A DNA stretch of 64,000 bases, from positions 45,623,665 through 45,687,664 of the forward strand of contig NC_065570.1 of NCBI RefSeq assembly GCF_937616625.2, read 5' to 3'. How positions within the stretch are numbered: position 1 is the stretch's first letter; each line of letters starts with the position of its first letter. The translations under genes and the position numbers were made by a program. The notes under the pieces were generated by a model. That model did not search any database and was not told where the DNA came from. It saw only the letters and a list, made by a program, of their open reading frames with translations. This document shows positions 34,124 through 44,845 of the stretch, piece after piece. This stretch comes from Mercurialis annua. Taxonomy: Eukaryota > Streptophyta > Magnoliopsida > Malpighiales > Euphorbiaceae.

Positions 34124-34660
34124 TTATTTTAGGTCAATCAAACAGTCCGCAGCACAACAACTTCTGTTAGTAGCTTTCTTTGGAATCGCAAGCATCGGGA
34201 GATTATAATCGTCGACTAAGCTAACTTTGTAGAAATACAAACCTCTGGTGGCATTTACAGTAAACTCAGGCAAAGTCGTCGGTGGAATAACGTCGCTTCC
34301 GCCGCACTCCAGCTTACCGGAGCCACAATCGGCAGTAAGACATGAGAACCGTAAGAATCTCAAGAACAGTGAGTTCTCGCCTATGACCGACCCGACCAGA
34401 ATGGTGGAATGGAAACAAATCTTGATATTTCGGGTTTGAGAGTGAAGCCGATGGTAGAAGGCCGTGGGGAGGTAGCGACGGATAGGAGTCCAGGCCATAC
34501 GGTGCAACAGCATTTGTTGATAAATTTGAAGGAAATTGGATTAACATCTGCAAATAATAAGAAATTAGTGATTAAAGATTAAAAATTGGAATTTACTTGA
34601 GAAATTAGAACTGATGGAGAGAAAAATGAAGAGGGTGAAGGAGAGGAGGAGACGATTCAT
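34124..34660 (-). pseudogene. Thaumatin-like protein pseudogene
   Basis: Thaumatin-like (PR-5) proteins are secreted defence-related proteins. Exon 1 (34597-34660) encodes a signal peptide beginning MNRLLLSFTLFIFLSISS and ends at a GT donor. Exon 2 starts after TTGCAG at 34547 and encodes FKFINKC and TVWPGLLS, then GFTLKPEISRF and FWSGR, the normal N-terminal pattern. Two in-frame stops and a frameshift follow. The next frame carries TADCGSGKLECGG, PPTTLPEFTV, FYKVSLVDDYNLPMLAIPKK and a stop at 34124. The C-terminal half, including most of the conserved cysteines, is absent. The gene is broken, and lies between TFIIB copies A and B. Confidence 0.85.
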
Positions 34661-34909
34661 TGTTGAGTGAGTGAATATTTTAATTTTTTTAGTTTAGTTT
34701 GCTTTTTTATTGTTTTGTATTGTTAATTCTAAATGTTAGTTTTTTTTTTTACTTTTTGACCTTTTAACATTCAGTTGAGACATAAGTAAAATGAAATGCA
34801 TTTACTTTTTCCACCAAAATTCAAATTGCTTTCCATTAAAATTAGTATATAAATTACAAGAAATTCTTAAGCAAATCTTTATCAGAAATTTTAGTTAACT
34901 AAATTATAT
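34661..34909. other. Non-coding spacer
   Basis: AT-rich sequence upstream of the thaumatin-like pseudogene. No feature is recognised. Confidence 0.4.
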
Positions 34910-35290
34910 TATTAATATTCGGTTGATTTTCAGTTGACATTCGGTTGATTTTCAGTTGACATTCGGTTGATTTTATATTGACATTCGATTCATATTTAAA
35001 ATTTGGTAAAATTATAAAATAAGAGTTTCAACAAAAAGCGAACTCGCCAAAACAGTCGAAATCGACGTTTGTTAACATTAAGGAGGGAAAAATGATAATA
35101 GTAGTTTTGACAATGAAAAGTCAATTTTTTGACATTTGGTTGATATTAAGTTGATTTTCAGTTGATTTCTGATTGTTAAGTTGATTTTCAGTTGATTTCT
35201 GGTTAATTTCTAGTTGATTTCTGGTTGATATTAAGTTGATTTTCAATTGCTTTTTTATTGATTTCAGGTTGATATTTAGTTTATTTTTAG
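34910..35290. repeat. Degenerate GTTGATTTTCAGTTGA tandem repeats
   Basis: Between 34920 and 34990 a 24-base unit (CATTCGGTTGATTTTCAGTTGA) recurs about three times. Between 35145 and 35290 shorter GTTGATTTCTG and GTTGATATTAA units recur. An 81-codon minus-strand ORF of Asn/Gln/Leu repeats is a translation of this array. Confidence 0.75.
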
Positions 35291-36799
35291 TTCCAATAAT
35301 CAAAGAGAACTCGTGAGAAAAAAAATCGAAATCGACACTTGTCGACATTGTATAGAACATGATCAAAACTCTAAATACAACAGATTCAAAACTCTAAACA
35401 TAAATGAGCAAAATTCACACAAAAAGAAAAAAATAAGATGTAAATTTAGTTTACACTGAATTGACGTATAATTTACATTAACTTGACATCTAATTTATAT
35501 TAATTTACGTTGAATTTATTTTAAATTTACATCTACTATATATAGAATTTGTACATAAAATATTACCAATCACATATACACACTATAAGAATAAGATGCC
35601 AATTTCAAATTCAATGCATAAAATCAAAAGAAAACTAATATATAAAGTAAAGAAATTTAACATTTTGTCTCAAATTTGCTCCAACTATGGTGCCAACTAA
35701 CTAATAAGAATACCATTAAAACAATAAGTGAGATCTGCATAGACAGTGAAAGAAGTTTCCAAGCTATAATTACTTCAAAATTATTAAATTGATTTGTATT
35801 AATTTATATTTTCAAAAACAATAGAAAAATTATTCTCTATTTATTTACAAAAGGCTGTATCATCCAAACAATACATACTTGCCTCAAAACATTCAAATCT
35901 ACACATTAATTTGCAGGCAAGGACAATGTCACTGACATTCCATGTATGAACCAAATAAAAGAATAACCAAATTATGTTAATATGCTTTCAAGTATATTGC
36001 TTATATATTTATATAAATCATCACCAATTCAAGAAAAGAGAAGAACCCAGAGCCTAAAATGCGAAAAAAAAAAGATAGTGAAAATATATATGAACATTAG
36101 CAATTCCAAGACATCCTTAGCACCGGTACAACAGTAGTCATCGGTTTTTGAAGCATAAACATCGGACGTCGGAGCATAGACCATTTAGGACAACCGTTGT
36201 CTCCTTCCTCCGTTGTCGGAGCCCCGCCATTCCTCCTTCGTCGCTCTATTCCATTTGCGGCACTCGACGACGATTGTTGAACCATAAACATCGATCGCAG
36301 GCGGTGGTTAATTCATTGATCATCTGTCTCTTAATTTGATAGCGCATTTTTTTGTCGGCATTTGTTATTTCTACAGCCATCTTCGTCGTCAGAATCATGA
36401 AATTTCTGGCCACCATGAAATAATTAGATCTAATTTTAGAAATAATGATGACAACTGTTCCAGTTATATTTAATGGGGTTGGAGGAATTGTTCTTCAGCT
36501 CAGTTATTAAGGAATAAAGGTAAAAAGGGGCTAATACTATAATGAGGTATAAATGAGAACACTTAAAAGAACAGTGAGAGATTGTTGCGTAAAAATTATT
36601 TATGAGTCAGTAATGTATAACTTTATAGAATATGAGTCATGTGGTGTAATTTCCTCATAATTATATCCAAAACATATCTGGTCTATCGTGAATTGCTTAA
36701 GTGGATTAATTTAATTAGTTCAACTGCAAACGAAAATTTCCTAACTTTAACTAAATTGAGTTTGTAAATAATTTTAGCTTAATAATATTATTAAAAAAC
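35291..36799. other. Non-coding, unassigned
   Basis: No supported gene. GC-richer sequence at 36100-36320 gives 63-64-codon ORFs on both strands with no recognisable domain. It contains two imperfect copies of ACCATAAACATCG / GCATAAACATCGGACG. Confidence 0.4.
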
Positions 36800-37289
36800 T
36801 TTAACTAAATAATTATAAATTTATTTTGCCATTAGAAAATCGAACTTGTTAGATTAATGAAGTTTGAAAATCCAATATTAAAGTTTATTTCATAAAAAGC
36901 TGTAAGATTAGATGCTTTAAAAGCCAAGATATTCTTAAAAACAATCTTATTTTATAATAGAAAATTATACTACTGTAAATAAAATAATCTTAATATCTAT
37001 ATATGAAGGCCATAAAATGATAAATTTCTAAATCGTTCCCAAATAAGTTAAAACATAGTGTATTAAGTTTGGAGTTATTGGGAATGTAAACAATCACTCC
37101 TCTCTGTTAGCTTAAAAGTAATTAAGTTTAGAGTTATTGGGAAAGGCTATTGAAATTTCAGGAACCAAATTAGTACTTCTCCTTTTTTTTTTGTCTTGCG
37201 TATTTTCCTTCCTCATTAGGAGCAAACAATCTGCAGGCGCGTTCCAAATACAAATCCTAATTGGATTTCAGTTCCTTCCGCTGCCAACA

Positions 37290-37297
37290 TATTAATA
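37290..37297 (+). promoter_or_regulatory. Altered TATA box of TFIIB-B
   Basis: Aligned with CTATAAATAG in copies A and C, copy B reads ATATTAATAG, so the core is changed from TATAAATA to TATTAATA. The downstream GAGCAGAGAGCCCTTTC is conserved with copy C. The effect on expression is unknown. Confidence 0.6.
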
Positions 37298-37370
37298 GAG
37301 CAGAGAGCCCTTTCTTTAAACCATAAACCATACGATTAAAGCTTCGAACAAAACTTGAGGAAATTAAATC

Positions 37371-38306
37371 ATGAGTGACTATATGGCTTACTGCACCGAT
37401 TGTAAGACACAAACAGAAGTGGTAGATGATCATACGTCGGGAGATACAATCTGCACTGACTGTGGCTTAGTTCTTGACCATCACTTCATCGATCAAACTT
37501 GCGAATGGCGAACTTTTGCCGACTCCGAAAAGGACGATCATGATCCTAACCGCGTCGGCAACGTCTCTAATCCGCTCTTATCCCATGGTAACCTTTCCAC
37601 AACAATTGTAGCAAAACCCGGACAAAAGCTTGCTGATGAATTTAATCGCAAGAACCATGATTCACTTACAAACCCTGACAAAGTATTGACGGAGGGTTTT
37701 GAATCAATAAGTAGAATGGCTGAAAGGCTAAGTATTGGTAAAAGTAGCAGGATTAGAGCTGATGAGATATACAAGAATTTACTGGACAAGAAATCTTGCA
37801 AAGGAAAGAATGTGAAGTCGATATTGGCAGCGTGCTTGTTCGTTGCATGTAAAGAGAGTAAAATGCCGAGAACTGCTAAGGAGATCTGCAGTGTTGCACA
37901 AGGGGTTTCAAGAAAAGAAATAAATAGAGCTGCCGATTTTATCAAGAAGCACACAGAGATTGATGTTATTGCTACTGCCGGATGTTTGAACGGAAGTGGG
38001 CTTGTGAGGCGATTCTGTTCGAATCTTGGCATGAAAAACCAGGACATGAAAGCCGTACAAGAAGCTCTTGAGAATTCTAAAGAAGTTGATATCAGGAGGA
38101 GTCCATGTTCTATCTTGGCTGCCATTATCTTCATAATCGCTCAACTTTCGGGCCAAAAGATTGCTATCCGGGATATTGCAATGGCTTCTCAAGTTGCGGA
38201 ACAGACAATCAAGAAGTCGTATAAGGATATTCGTCCTCACGCTTCCAGGGTAGTGCCGCGGTGGTACGCCAAGGAATGTGATCTCAACAAACTCTGCAAA
38301 GCTTGA
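37371..38306 (+). CDS. Transcription initiation factor TFIIB, copy B (311 aa)
   Basis: This is a full-length intronless TFIIB ORF with the same architecture as copy A: zinc ribbon (Cys 8, 11, 28, 31), linker, and two cyclin folds. By eye it differs from A at about 25 residues, including GQKIAIRD in place of VLEIPLRD in the second repeat and VVPRWYAKECDLNKLCKA at the C-terminus. The start ATG (37371) is preceded by conserved TTAAAGCTTCGAACAAAA leader sequence. The ORF is intact, but its TATA box differs from the other two copies. It is head-to-head with copy A, 5.0 kb apart, and same-direction with copy C. It may be functional or a recent pseudogene in waiting. Confidence 0.92.
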   Translation: MSDYMAYCTDCKTQTEVVDDHTSGDTICTDCGLVLDHHFIDQTCEWRTFADSEKDDHDPNRVGNVSNPLLSHGNLSTTIVAKPGQKLADEFNRKNHDSLTNPDKVLTEGFESISRMAERLSIGKSSRIRADEIYKNLLDKKSCKGKNVKSILAACLFVACKESKMPRTAKEICSVAQGVSRKEINRAADFIKKHTEIDVIATAGCLNGSGLVRRFCSNLGMKNQDMKAVQEALENSKEVDIRRSPCSILAAIIFIIAQLSGQKIAIRDIAMASQVAEQTIKKSYKDIRPHASRVVPRWYAKECDLNKLCKA

Positions 38307-38636
38307 AGGCCTTCGTTCATGACTCCTTTGTTTACCATGTTGAATTTTTTCTTTTTTTTCAGGATTTTCTTTAACTAGTTTAGAGTGAATAATGATTTAT
38401 TAGAACATGGATTGTTCAGATACTTTTTAGCCATTTTCTCATCATCCAAACAGAAACCAGTGTTGCGTATCGAAATTCTAATACATTTTCTAGATGTTCC
38501 ACAAACTGACCTTCATGATTTTTCAGAATAATTGGAGTAAAAGAATTCTTTCATCTCATATTTTCTAGTGTTGATGAAATAATAAAGATTTCTTGACAAA
38601 CTTGCCAAAAAACAAAATCATGACTAATACAAATAA

Positions 38637-38945
38637 GGGTTTTTGATATTTGGGTGCCTCAAAGGCACCCAAATTTCCAGTTCTGTGCCTCTTCTGGAAT
38701 TAATTCCAGAAGAGTGCCTGGGACCACCAGTTCCGCATTCTAGGAATGCGGAACTGGAGGTGTTCCGCATTCCTAGAATGCGAAACACCTTAAGCAGCTG
38801 ATTAATTGTTAATCAGCTGCTTAAAGCATGTTCCGCATTCAAGGAATGCGGAACGTGCTTCCCCAATGATCGGGGAGACAGTTTTGTCTCCCCAATCATT
38901 GGGACAGCAATGATTGGGCACTAAAATGCCCAATCATCGCTGATT
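38637..38945. repeat. MULE left terminal region: seven-plus palindromes
   Basis: Consecutive inverted pairs fill this end: GGGTGCCTCAAAGGCACCC, TTCTGGAATTAATTCCAGAA, GTTCCGCATTCTAGGAATGC (continuing to GGAAC), a second copy near 38759 with one mismatch, AGCAGCTGATTAATTGTTAA (continuing to TCAGCTGCT), a third GTTCCGCATTC copy near 38830, and two CCCAATGAT/ATCATTGGG pairs at 38863-38940. Confidence 0.9.
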
Positions 38946-39252
38946 GTTAATTTTTTAAAAACAAAAAATTATTTAAATAATTATAAACTAAAAATAATAT
39001 AAAATAATTTTATTAAACGATATATTAAGAAACGATTTAAATATTTTTTTAACTACTGAATTTAACAAACGCTTATAAATAAACGACAAAATTTAACAGA
39101 CGATATAAATATTTATTTTATTTAACTAATGATTTTAACAGACACTGATAAAAAAATAACAAGTATAACACACGAATATAATATACATAATATAGTAAAC
39201 ATAGAACATATACTAAAATACAAAAATCGATAAATAAAGAAAAATATGAAAT
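38946..39252. other. MULE spacer downstream of PMD gene
   Basis: AT-rich sequence between the palindromic end and the PMD stop codon; it would hold the 3' UTR of the PMD transcript. Nothing else is recognised. Confidence 0.5.
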
Positions 39253-41999
39253 CTAATCCTCATATCTACGAGTCCTCGGTCTCTGTATCCTCAAACCGTG
39301 AGTCTCTCGTCGGTGCCGCGAGCTGTCTGTGATCGAGTGAAACTGTCTGGGTACCGGAGGGCTCTCGCCGCTGTCGTGGGCGTCCTCGTCCTGAGCTGAA
39401 TGCTGAACGTCTGCTGCTGGTGGTGCAGTACCGGTCTCCTCCTGTGTGGGCGGTAGGAGTCTAAAAGATGGAGGTGTGAGATCCGGTCGTAATAAAAGCT
39501 CCTCGTACGGCTCTAAACCGATCTCCGGACCGAATAACCATGACTCTGACAGTGTAAAATGTAGCTGTGATGGATCCTGGGCCTGGTGAGAAGAAGATGG
39601 CCGCGAATGTGACGTCGACGGCTGATCATCCGAAGGCATCGTGGGACGGTAACACTGTTCGAAAGACGTGAATGGTTGAGCATCTGTATATGGCGCTGGA
39701 CAGTAATACTGATCTGATGCAGCAAACGGCGGTGGTGTGGTCTGCTGAAACGGAGACGCCGGTGGTGTGGCCTGCCGGAACTGAGACACCGGTGGTGTGG
39801 CCTGCTGGAACTGAGACGCCGGTGGCGTGCCCAGAGAAGTGGTATATGCTGTCTGTCCGTACGACGGCTCAAAAAACGGCATCGACGAAGGCGGGACCTG
39901 ATACGATGATACCTGGGGTCCCTGAAATACAAAGTTAAAAACGCAACATTTAAAATATATATTTAACTACGAGTTAAAAAAGCAATAAATTAAATTATAA
40001 ATGACATGAAACCTGTGGGAAAGAGGTCTGATGCCACGGAGGCTGTGATGCTGAAGTGGAAGTGGAACCGTAGTACTGAGTCGGGCCATAGTACTCCCCC
40101 CGTCTGTCTGTAGTGGCTGTAGGATCGAAGTGGAAGTAGACCGGTGGGGGGATAGGGTCTGCCGGGCGCTCGCGAGGCGGGGCGGCTCTAGGCTGCCGTC
40201 TACGCGCTCCCCTGATGTGAGCCAGATCGATGGTCAGGGGAGGAAGAGGAGGTAGTACGTAAGCCGGAACTGCTGGCTCTGGTGGGGGCAGTGTGACGTC
40301 ACAGCGTTCCTCTCCGTAAGCTAATTGAGAACTGCGTGCAGCAGTCCCAATTCTAGACGCACGCGCCTCTCTCTGAAGGGCGATCATCTCGAAAGTGTCG
40401 CGCTGTTTACATCAAAGAAACAAATTGTCAGTGTATACAATAATAAGAGAAATTTAATAATAAAATAAATACGTACACTCTGTCCGGCCGCTGCGCCCTC
40501 ATGGGTAATCCAACGCCGGCTGCTGCTCCGAAACCACTCCATATACGCTGAATGATAGTGAGGTGGACGCTGGAGCTGGTAACCCTGAACAACGTAAGCC
40601 GCTCTGTTGTTCCAAATCTGAATGTAATCTGAGAGCAGTTCATCGAAGTTGTAGTTCCCCTGATACTGGATGTTATGAAGGCGCCGATCTTGCATAGCAG
40701 GCAGGGGAATGGGCTGCTGTAAGCCGAACTGCTGCAGAACCCTATCCGGCTGGTGCCACTCGACGATGTGATAGTAGATTATTGGCACTCGGGCACGCCA
40801 AATATGTCGCCCTGTCAGGTACATCTGTGGGATGGACTGGAGAACGTCGTCGGAGTATGGCTGCCAAACGATCTGCGCACGTAAATTAGAAAGTTAGTTA
40901 ACATTTGTTCGTACGTTAGTTAAATTCAAAAAAAAATTAAAACTTACATCGTCGTAACGCAGCCCGTCCAATAACAGTCTGAAGTGAGAAACTGAGTGTC
41001 TGGGAACTCGTCGTGTCCCCCGCTCTCGCTGTCTGGGACCCCCCCATCTGCACTTAGGATGGGACTATATTTTAAGTGTACTGAAAAACGTAAAATTAAG
41101 ATAACTTCATACGAAAAATGTACCTGTCACCCAAAGGCAATCCCCCCGTGACATCAAAGTCGGCCAAACGGGGTCGCAATGGCCTAAGTCGCTCGTAAGC
41201 CCAGAGCTGTAGAATCCACACGGCGCCCCCGATGTTTTGTCTGTTCGCCGAAGCAGAGGCGCAGAGGCATAGCTCGTGGTACAAATACGCCAGAACAGCC
41301 GATCCCCGGCTGATATCGCGCAAGTGGCCTAAATCCGCCAGATGCGGAAGAATCCTCACGCCCAAGTGGCCACTGTTCAAATCCGGAAAGCACAGACCCT
41401 GTAAAGCAGCCCAAAGGTAACCTCGAACCGCCTGGTCAACCTGATCCTCTATAGCACCCGCAGGCAATACCGTCCAACCAGCAAACTGAGCTGACAACTA
41501 AGCACCACTGACCCACGAGCACCCCGGTTTACGGGAACGGCTGACCTCTATCTCCCTCCCTAAAAGAGGAACAGACACCGTGTTCCAATCCCGTATACGA
41601 GGTCCGGTAACTGGCGTCCCATCCACTGGGAGCCCTGTCAGGATGGCCACGTCCTGCAGCGTGATAGTACACTCGCCCTCTGGAAACCAAAACGTGTGTG
41701 TCTCTGGTCTCCACCTCTCCACAAGAGCTGTGATAAGGCACAAGTCAACTGGAAACTGGCGCATCGCGATAAAACCAGACATGCCAGTCTGAATAATCCC
41801 ATTTCTGATGCGAGAATCTAGCTCGTGAAATGGAGTAAGTCTGGCGCTCGAACGTGACCCTAAGGAAGACTTGTCGCCCTGAAAATATAAAAATTATATA
41901 AAAATTAGGACACTAAAAATTATAAACAAATTAGGAGAATAAAAAACAAGATTTTACCTGGTTATCCCAAATAACCGAGGATCTGTGATCGTCCTGCAT
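39253..41999 (-). pseudogene. Plant mobile domain (PMD) gene carried by MULE
   Basis: PMD proteins (MAIN/MAIL1 and PP7-like relatives in plants) act in nuclear genome maintenance and silencing, and the domain is also common in transposons. Six exons fit on the minus strand, all GT-AG: 41958-41999, 41124-41878, 40948-41047, 40477-40872, 40013-40402, 39253-39921. They total 784 codons in one frame. PMD motifs visible are TPFHELDSRIRNGIIQTG, ALVERWRPETHTFWFPEGEC, TITLQDVAILTGLPVDG and GGAVWILQLWAYERLRPLRP, then the second half with WQPYSDDVLQSIPQMYLTG and VLQQFGLQQPIP. The 350-residue tail is Pro/Gln-rich with 30-bp repeats. One in-frame TAG (41498-41500) interrupts the PMD core. The exact start is uncertain. 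Confidence 0.8.
39715..39832 (-). repeat. 30-bp tandem repeats in PMD tail
   Basis: Four units of about 30 bases (GCCGGTGGTGTGGCCTGCnG) encode repeated TPPxSxFxQA / TPPASPFQQT peptides in the last PMD exon. Units differ at a few positions. Confidence 0.85.
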
Positions 42000-42292
42000 T
42001 GTCAGAACGTCTGGCACCAACGGCCCAGGAGTGTAGTAGTCCCGACGTTCAGCAATAGCTGAAATAACAAATACATACAGCAGTTATTAAAAATTACAAC
42101 AAACATTCATAAGAATAATACATTAGTGAATGATATTCGTAAGAATTACTAAAAGGAGATTCATAAGAATAATACATTACTAAAGTAACATTCATTAAAA
42201 CAATAACAGTCATCACAAATATAATAACAGTCATCACAAATGCAATAACAGTCATAACTACTTCCTGTCTATTACACGATAACAGTCATAAT
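42000..42292. other. MULE intergenic spacer
   Basis: This lies between the PMD start and the transposase stop. It contains repeated CATTCATAAGAATAATACATTA and CAATAACAGTCATCACAAAT units. An extra splice-acceptor-like TTTCAG just upstream of the PMD start (about 42060) suggests that an upstream non-coding exon may exist. Confidence 0.5.
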
Positions 42293-44845
42293 CTACTCAT
42301 CTCGGATAGGATTGGTACAATCATTTGCATTGTGACCCCGGCGACAACATCTACTACACCAGTTAGGACTCGGATCTTCCCTGTATTCCTGATCCATCTC
42401 GTTCCTGAAGCGCTGGTTGACTGGACGCCCTCTTTTTCGACGCCATTCAGGGTTTGGAATGAAGTGGGGTTCGCCTATGCCGGACATCTTCCAGTATGTG
42501 CCGGCACGTAACACTTTAAATGGAGTGTTCCAGCATTGAATTGCAAACTTGGTCTGGTAATGCCAATGCACAAACTCAAGAGGGTTCAGCTTCTCCTTCG
42601 CACAAACGGCCATAGCATGAGAGCAGGGCAACTTAAATTGCTGGAATTTACCGCACGTGCATTTCTTATGCTGAAGGTTTACCGTATGGGTATTTCCTCC
42701 TCTCCCATTTGAGTGGTTCTTCCTAGTTTCCACTTTGCATGTCATCGTAGAACGGTCGTACGTCTGACTTGTATGAAAACGAGCCTTCTCCCCCCTCTGC
42801 TTCAGTAGTTGGATGCATATTGGGGTGTTGTGAACGTTTGTAGCAATCAACTCCTCATACGTCTTCCAACGCGTGTCGAACATTTTAACCATCCGAGCAA
42901 AAATTGCCTCAAGCATTGATGTGATCGGAAGCCCCCTTATATTCTTCAGTGTCGCATTGACAGACTCAGCATAGTTAGTTGTCATCACATTGTGGCGTTG
43001 CCCTTTTTTGTCATACACTCTTGTCCACTTTTCTTTAGGCCGCTTTTCTTGCTTAGTCAGCCATGCATACGCTTCTGGGCTTCTAATCTCGATCGCTGCC
43101 ATGTAGCGTTTATACTTGTGCTTCTGATATGCTCGGCCTATGTGGCAAACCATAATATTAGCGCATAATAATAACCTATGTAGCGTTTATAATGACTCGT
43201 AAAAAATCATTACCTGCTTTATCCGCCAGCTTCTTCAAAACCTTGTTCCTAAACTTGGTCTGAAAATTACTACAAAAATGTCTGATGCAAAACTTGTGGG
43301 CGACACCGGCCCATTCAGGACGCTTCAGAACCGACAATATTCTAGCGTGCCGATCAGATATAATGGCCACCTTCCTTTCGCAAATCACGTGCTCACGCAA
43401 ATGTTCAAAAAAGTACTCATAACTGGCAGTACTTTCAGATTCAACAAGTGCAAATGCCAGTGGCATGATGTGACTGTTCCCATCGATTGCCGACGCGATC
43501 AACAAGGTCATTTTGTATTTGCTTTGCCATACAAATGAGTACCGTCGACGAACAAAACTGGCTTGCAAAAACGAAACCCTTCAATTGTCGGTTTGAAAGT
43601 CCAGAACATTCGGATGAAAGTTACGACTTTCGGCTGAAGGATCCCGTCGGTGTACACCTCAGCGCCTACAAATCACAAGTTCAACAAAATTAGAATTATT
43701 ACTTGAAGCAACTCGTTATATAACAAATTAGAGTTATTACGTATACCTTCTGCATCCCAGAAAGATCCAGGGTTGACATGCATCATCTCGTTCATGAACT
43801 TGTGAACCATAGCAAATGATTCATACCAGCCACCGTAAACATCAGCTATTGCCTTTTCCTTTGCATTCCATATTCGTTTATACGGAGGCCTAACTCCAAC
43901 TTGTTGCCAAATTCCAGCTCTGAGGGTATCGATCCGTATATCACGTTGCAGCTTTACTTGACCCTTGATATAGTCTGCGATTGCAACAGACCCAAAATTC
44001 CGATGGTTTGGATCAGGTAACAGCTGATTGCACGTGTGCAGGCCAATATATTTTGTCAACGTCCACGTCTGAGTTGCTTGCAGAAGTGTAGCGCGCAGCC
44101 ACCATTTACATACAGGGTTCTGCCTGCAAGCCAACACTATTGTGGAGTTGGTAGTTCGGCGACCCTTGAACTCCCTTCCCACCCCGACCGAATAAGTAGT
44201 CGCACAAGCTCGGACGGCATCGCGATTTGGGAATACCATCCCTACTCGGAATTCCATCCCAGGATCCCACATAATCTTTTCATCAGCCTCCGGGGCGACG
44301 TCAAAGTCGCAAAGATCCGCCGTTCTTACATGCTCAGGAAGTTGCGACTCATATTGTGAATCTGCTCCTAAGTCTTCCTCGACATCCTCTTCGTTGTTGT
44401 CGTAGAAATCCTCTTCTTCCTCTTCTTCCTCTTCACCACTACCCTTCTCAGACCCGCTTGAATCACCTAAGACCAACTGATCCAGTAAAGTCTTGTTGCG
44501 AACCACGGCCTCGTATTCCACGTACAATTCCAAAATCTCCAGTTGCGGATACCGCACGATCTCGTTCAGAATTCCAACCACATGCTCGTTATTCTCCACA
44601 GAAAACAACGAGTACGACCGTATCGCACCCTCAACTATTCTTGGAAGCCGGAAGTAGATTTTTGAAATTTTTACTTCCCCGTCGGTAGAAACTGCTCTTC
44701 TACAAATATTTTGTAATTCTTCGAAACTCATTCTCTCGCTAAGCGCCATATTAACCGGACGACCCCCGTGGTATTCTATTCCACACGGAGAACTCACAAT
44801 ACGGCCATCACACCATATCAACAAAGATATATTTGGACTCGTCAT
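42293..44845 (-). pseudogene. MURA-type Mutator transposase, frameshifted
   Basis: MURA binds the terminal repeats and moves the element. Three exons, both introns GT-AG (43138-43213 and 43666-43746): 43747-44845, 43214-43665, 42293-43137. Ignoring a 5-bp duplication they give 796 residues. Exon 1 has an acidic run (about 135-160) and the MuDR N-terminal domain (GMEFRVGMVFPNRDAVRACA). Exon 2 has the catalytic core: first Asp in FVDGTHLYGK (about D407), then SHIMPLAFALVESES and the second Asp in AIISDRHARIL. Exon 3 has the Glu (NYAESVNATLKN), a SWIM zinc finger (CTCGKFQ...LPCSHAMAVC) and a CCHC knuckle (CSRCCRRGHNANDC). A tandem GCAAA duplication at 43518-43527 shifts the frame straight after the first Asp motif, so this copy cannot make full-length transposase. 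Confidence 0.9.

Larger units (their letters stand above)
36800..38500 (+). repeat. TFIIB duplication unit B
   Basis: The 5' flank shares ATTATTTTGCCAT and AATCCAATATTAAAGTTTAT with unit C. The 3' flank shares TTTTCTCATCATCCAAACA with units A and C. The MULE at 38637 inserted just beyond it. Confidence 0.8.

Noticed and set aside
36097..36339. 63-64-codon ORFs on both strands in a GC-richer patch
   Set aside because: No known domain, no supporting motif, and both strands are equally open.
39513..40643. Arg- and Ser-rich alternative frames over the PMD tail
   Set aside because: Overlapping frames of the PMD exons; only the PMD frame joins across GT-AG introns.
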